Assembly (NCBI RefSeq): GCF_018139145.2
Contig: NC_059474.1
Span: 44,968,344-45,032,343, forward strand
Source: Gymnogyps californianus
Lineage: Eukaryota > Chordata > Aves > Accipitriformes > Cathartidae
Direction: 5' to 3'
Length of the DNA stretch: 64,000 bases
The notes beneath the pieces are model-generated. The model had not been told where the DNA came from. It worked only from the letters and a program-made list of their open reading frames with translations, and searched no databases. This document shows, one piece after another, positions 61,179 to 64,000 of the stretch; position 1 is the stretch's first letter, and each line of letters starts with the position of its first letter. The translations under genes and the position numbers were made by a program.

Positions 61179-62015
61179 GAATCATAGACATGTCTGTTGG
61201 AAAGGACCTAGGGGTCATCTAGCCCAAACTTCCAGCAGAGCTGGGCTATGGCCAGCACTAGATCAGGTCTCCAGGGACTCTGGCTGGTCTTGGACACCTT
61301 CAAGGATGTGGAGATTCCATAACCTCCATGGACAACCTGATCCAGGGCTACATTACTCTCCTAGGGACACGTTGTCTCCCTAATGTTCAGCCTGAACCTC
61401 CGAAATGCCAGTTTGTGGCTGTTTCCCCTTGCTTAGCTGACTGCCTGTACTGAGAATTTGGCTTCTTTGTCTTTGTGGTTCCCCTTCATGTCAGCTTGCC
61501 CCTACAGCCTGCTATTCACCAGACCGAACAAGGCCAGTGTCCTCAACCTCTCCTCGTGGATCATGTGCTCTGGTCCCCGACCATTGTGACAGTCCTCTGC
61601 TGAACCTCTCCACATTGCTTTTGAAGTGGGGGTACAAAAACTGGCTCTGTAGTGTTCCAGCCTCATCAGTACAAAGTGTAAGATGAGAATAACTTATCTT
61701 GTTCTGTGGGCCCTGTTGTGTGTTAAGGATGCTCAGGATGCAGTTTGCCTTATTCATGACAAGAGGGCACTGTTGGCTGCTGTTTAACTTGGTGTCCACC
61801 ATAAGTGCTGGGACTTGTTCAGTGGTTGACTGCTGGCCTACACTGCAGAGTTACATTGCTGCAGGTGTGAAACTGTGTAATTTTCTATGTTGAACTTCAT
61901 GAGGTTAGCCCAGTCCTCAATTTTACTGAGGTTTCTCTCAGTTGAAGTTCTGCTGTTTACATCAGCCATTTCTTCTACTTCAGTGTCATCTGCAGATTTG
62001 CTAAGGATGCAGTCC
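61179..62015 (-). mobile_element. CR1 LINE fragment, long and decayed
   Basis: On the plus strand it starts GAATCATAGACATG and TTGGAAAGGACCTAGGGGTC, then follows the CR1 order: GACAACCTGATCCAGGGC, CACCAGACCGAACAAGGCC, TGTTGAACTTCATGAGGTT, CAGTGTCATCTGCAGATTTG. The right end near 62015 is approximate. Frames on both strands are broken by stops and no ORF2 motif is intact. It is the longest uninterrupted CR1 piece in the window. Confidence 0.85.
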
Positions 62016-64000
62016 AGGCAGAACAGTAAAGTGTAATATAGTGATTGGAAAGGATGTGAGAGACCAGCAAGAGCAAAAGGCTGATAATTTTGCCATTTCC
62101 AAAATGAATTTGACCATGATGAGACCTATTGAGATCATCTTTTGAATGCACAGGAGAATAGTTGCTGCTGCTTTTTTCCAGATACTGAACTTGGAAAAAA
62201 GTACTAGCTAGTGTCTGCTTAAGACAGTAGTATTTATTGTAGGGAAGAAGATAAAGATCCTGATCTTTATCCATAGGTTCTTGTTTGGTTTACTGTGTTT
62301 CAGAGAAATCCGAACTGACTCTTGGGCAAGTGTTCCTTAGTGAACTGTGTCCCAAAGTAAGAATCTGTAAATGGTCTTCAGAGCAAGCAATGCAACGTGT
62401 AATTCTTGTCTTCTCTGACTCATGCTCTGCCCAGGTCTAGCTAGCTGTGTTCTTGCTATCCTGCCTCAGTTTTTCTTTTTTTTTTTTTTTTTTTTAATTC
62501 AAGTTCAGGAGGGAGTTGAACATGTTTCTCTTGCAAGCTAGACCAGTTGTCTTGCCAAAATGTTGTACGAAGTGAGGGTAGTGTCTTCTGTCTTCAGTGT
62601 TCTTGTGGTACTTTTAAAAATGGAGTGGTTGCCCCTATTCAACAGTGAGGATTCCTGGGCACAGAGAGCAACTCACTGCACTCTTGAGTAAAGTGCCTAA
62701 ATTTTGGAGAAGATAAGATTTAAAACTGCACTCTTGCCCTTCTTGGCCTTGCAAATACAGTGAGGTAAATGTATTAATAATTATGTTGAAATTGTTTTAT
62801 TATTTCAGAAACAGGAAGTCTGTTAAATCTCTCCAGACTTGCTCGTCAGTCCTCAAGTTAGCATTATGTTCTCATGTGCTATTCCATTCATTGGTGTTAA
62901 AACTCACAGTTGATCTGCAATTTAGCAGTTGTGATTTAGGTAAGCACCTTGTCTTCAAGCTTAAATACTAAACCCATGAAAACTCAAGGAAAGAAGTAGT
63001 TATCTATAGAACTTTTCAACACGTCAGCCCAATTTCTGAGGGAGGCTATTCTATGGCTGTCAGAATAGGACAATTAAGTAGCCAATGTGTATTTGGGCCA
63101 TAAATGTAGAAGTGAAAGAACTTTTTCTGTTGTGTATTGTTGAACCATTCAGCACTCAGTGGAGGAAAAAAAAAAGACATTTAGTAACTAGCTGTGTACC
63201 AGAAGTACAACTTTGATTGCCATAGTACTCGTTAAACAAGCCCGTGTTTGCCAACTCTTCTGGACAAGGAGATGCCTTCACTGTAGGTGCTGATGGGAGT
63301 ATTTATGATTGCAACAGACTGAAATTCTAGTGTAAACTACTCAGAAGATTGATTAACTTTCTCAGAAACTTAAATGATAATTTTCTGTTTCTATGTAGCC
63401 TTAACTGTTTGTAAATTACCTGTTTACACTTTTCTTCTAATGGATACTGTCATTTGCTCTCTCATTCTGACCGGATGAAGGGCTTGTGTGCGAGGAGTTT
63501 CTCTGTGGGGTCACTTGCTATCGGTTTAACAAAAATACTATTTTTCCCCTGCAAACTTTGCTTCTTTGTAAAACACATTATTTGTTTTGCTAGGGTAGTG
63601 ATTCAGTGGCATTGTAGTAGAATTCATTGTAGTGCCACAGCAGACAATGAGAAGATGCAAGTTTTGGGTGTGTGCAGTTAATTAGATGAAATGTATTTTG
63701 ACAGACACCTAGTAATTAGAATTTAAAATTAATCTCTTTTTTTGCATTTAATTATGCTTTATTTCAGTACTTTGCTGAGAAGCTTTTCATTAGCTGTTAG
63801 GAGTTTACATTACTGAATTTCATGAAGAGATGTAAGTCATGTCATCATGGGCTTTCATGTGCACAGCTCTCAGTGTATTTTTCTGAAATTATCTCCAAGC
63901 TCAGCATGCTACATGTCTATGGAGTAACTTGTTTTAAGAGCCAATTTAAGCAAAGGGAATAAGCTCAGGTTGCACATGCAGCTAACCATACTGCTTTGTT
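62016..64000. other. Unique sequence to the right edge
   Basis: AT-rich with a T run near 62472-62494 and an A run near 63165. It contains the splice-site-bounded candidate exon at 62809-62939. Otherwise no gene, RNA gene or recognised repeat. Confidence 0.5.
62809..62939 (+). other. Weak candidate internal exon
   Basis: A pyrimidine-rich acceptor ending TTATTTCAG (AG at 62807-62808) and a donor TTTAG|GTAAGC (GT at 62940-62941) bracket 131 bases. One plus frame is open across the whole segment and continues in both directions (62783-62971). The predicted residues show no domain I recognise, and 131 is not a multiple of three. Bracketed segments like this occur by chance in long introns, so this is only a pointer for checking against transcripts. 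Confidence 0.15.

Overview
The window looks like vertebrate nuclear DNA, and most likely a bird. The evidence is (i) several LINE fragments with the avian CR1 3' tail (reverse complement of ATTCTATG repeats), one of which still encodes the conserved C-terminus of CR1 ORF2; (ii) solo LTRs of families I recognise as widespread in neoavian genomes (termini TGTCCTGGTTT...AACCACGACA and TGCATTGGG...ACCCACCACA), flanked by 5-bp target duplications; (iii) one sharp CpG island in otherwise AT-rich, intron-like sequence. There are no bacterial-style gene arrays, no CRISPR and no recognisable tRNA or rRNA. The species cannot be named from this.

Layout. 1-8.2 kb: unique AT-rich DNA with one solo LTR (895-1502). 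About 8.18-9.54 kb: CpG-island promoter with stacked GC boxes, a CRE/AP-1-like TGACATCA, a probable non-coding first exon ending at a consensus donor (CTG|GTGAGT, junction 8877/8878), and a T-rich/G-rich block just inside the intron. 9.5-31.7 kb: intron-like sequence with a 32-bp minisatellite, a candidate LTR of a third family (17390-18290), a near-perfect 19-bp inverted repeat (24508-24565) and a very AT-rich block (27.60-27.79 kb). 31.7-49.7 kb: the retroelement-rich part, holding five solo LTRs in both orientations, several CR1 pieces and an LTR nested in a CR1. 49.7-61.2 kb: about 11.5 kb almost free of recognisable interspersed repeats. 61.18-62.0 kb: a further CR1. 62-64 kb: unique, with one splice-site-bounded candidate exon (62809-62939).

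Interpretation. The simplest reading is the promoter and first exon of one plus-strand gene followed by a very long first intron running past the right edge. No protein-coding exon of that gene could be identified, so the gene is not named. Nearly all open reading frames here are chance or repeat-derived; the only protein with recognisable homology is the CR1 ORF2 C-terminal relic at 37449-37688 (minus). I found no convincing new biological system. The most checkable points are the unidentified promoter, the inverted LTR pairs, the third LTR candidate, the short hairpin and the candidate downstream exon.
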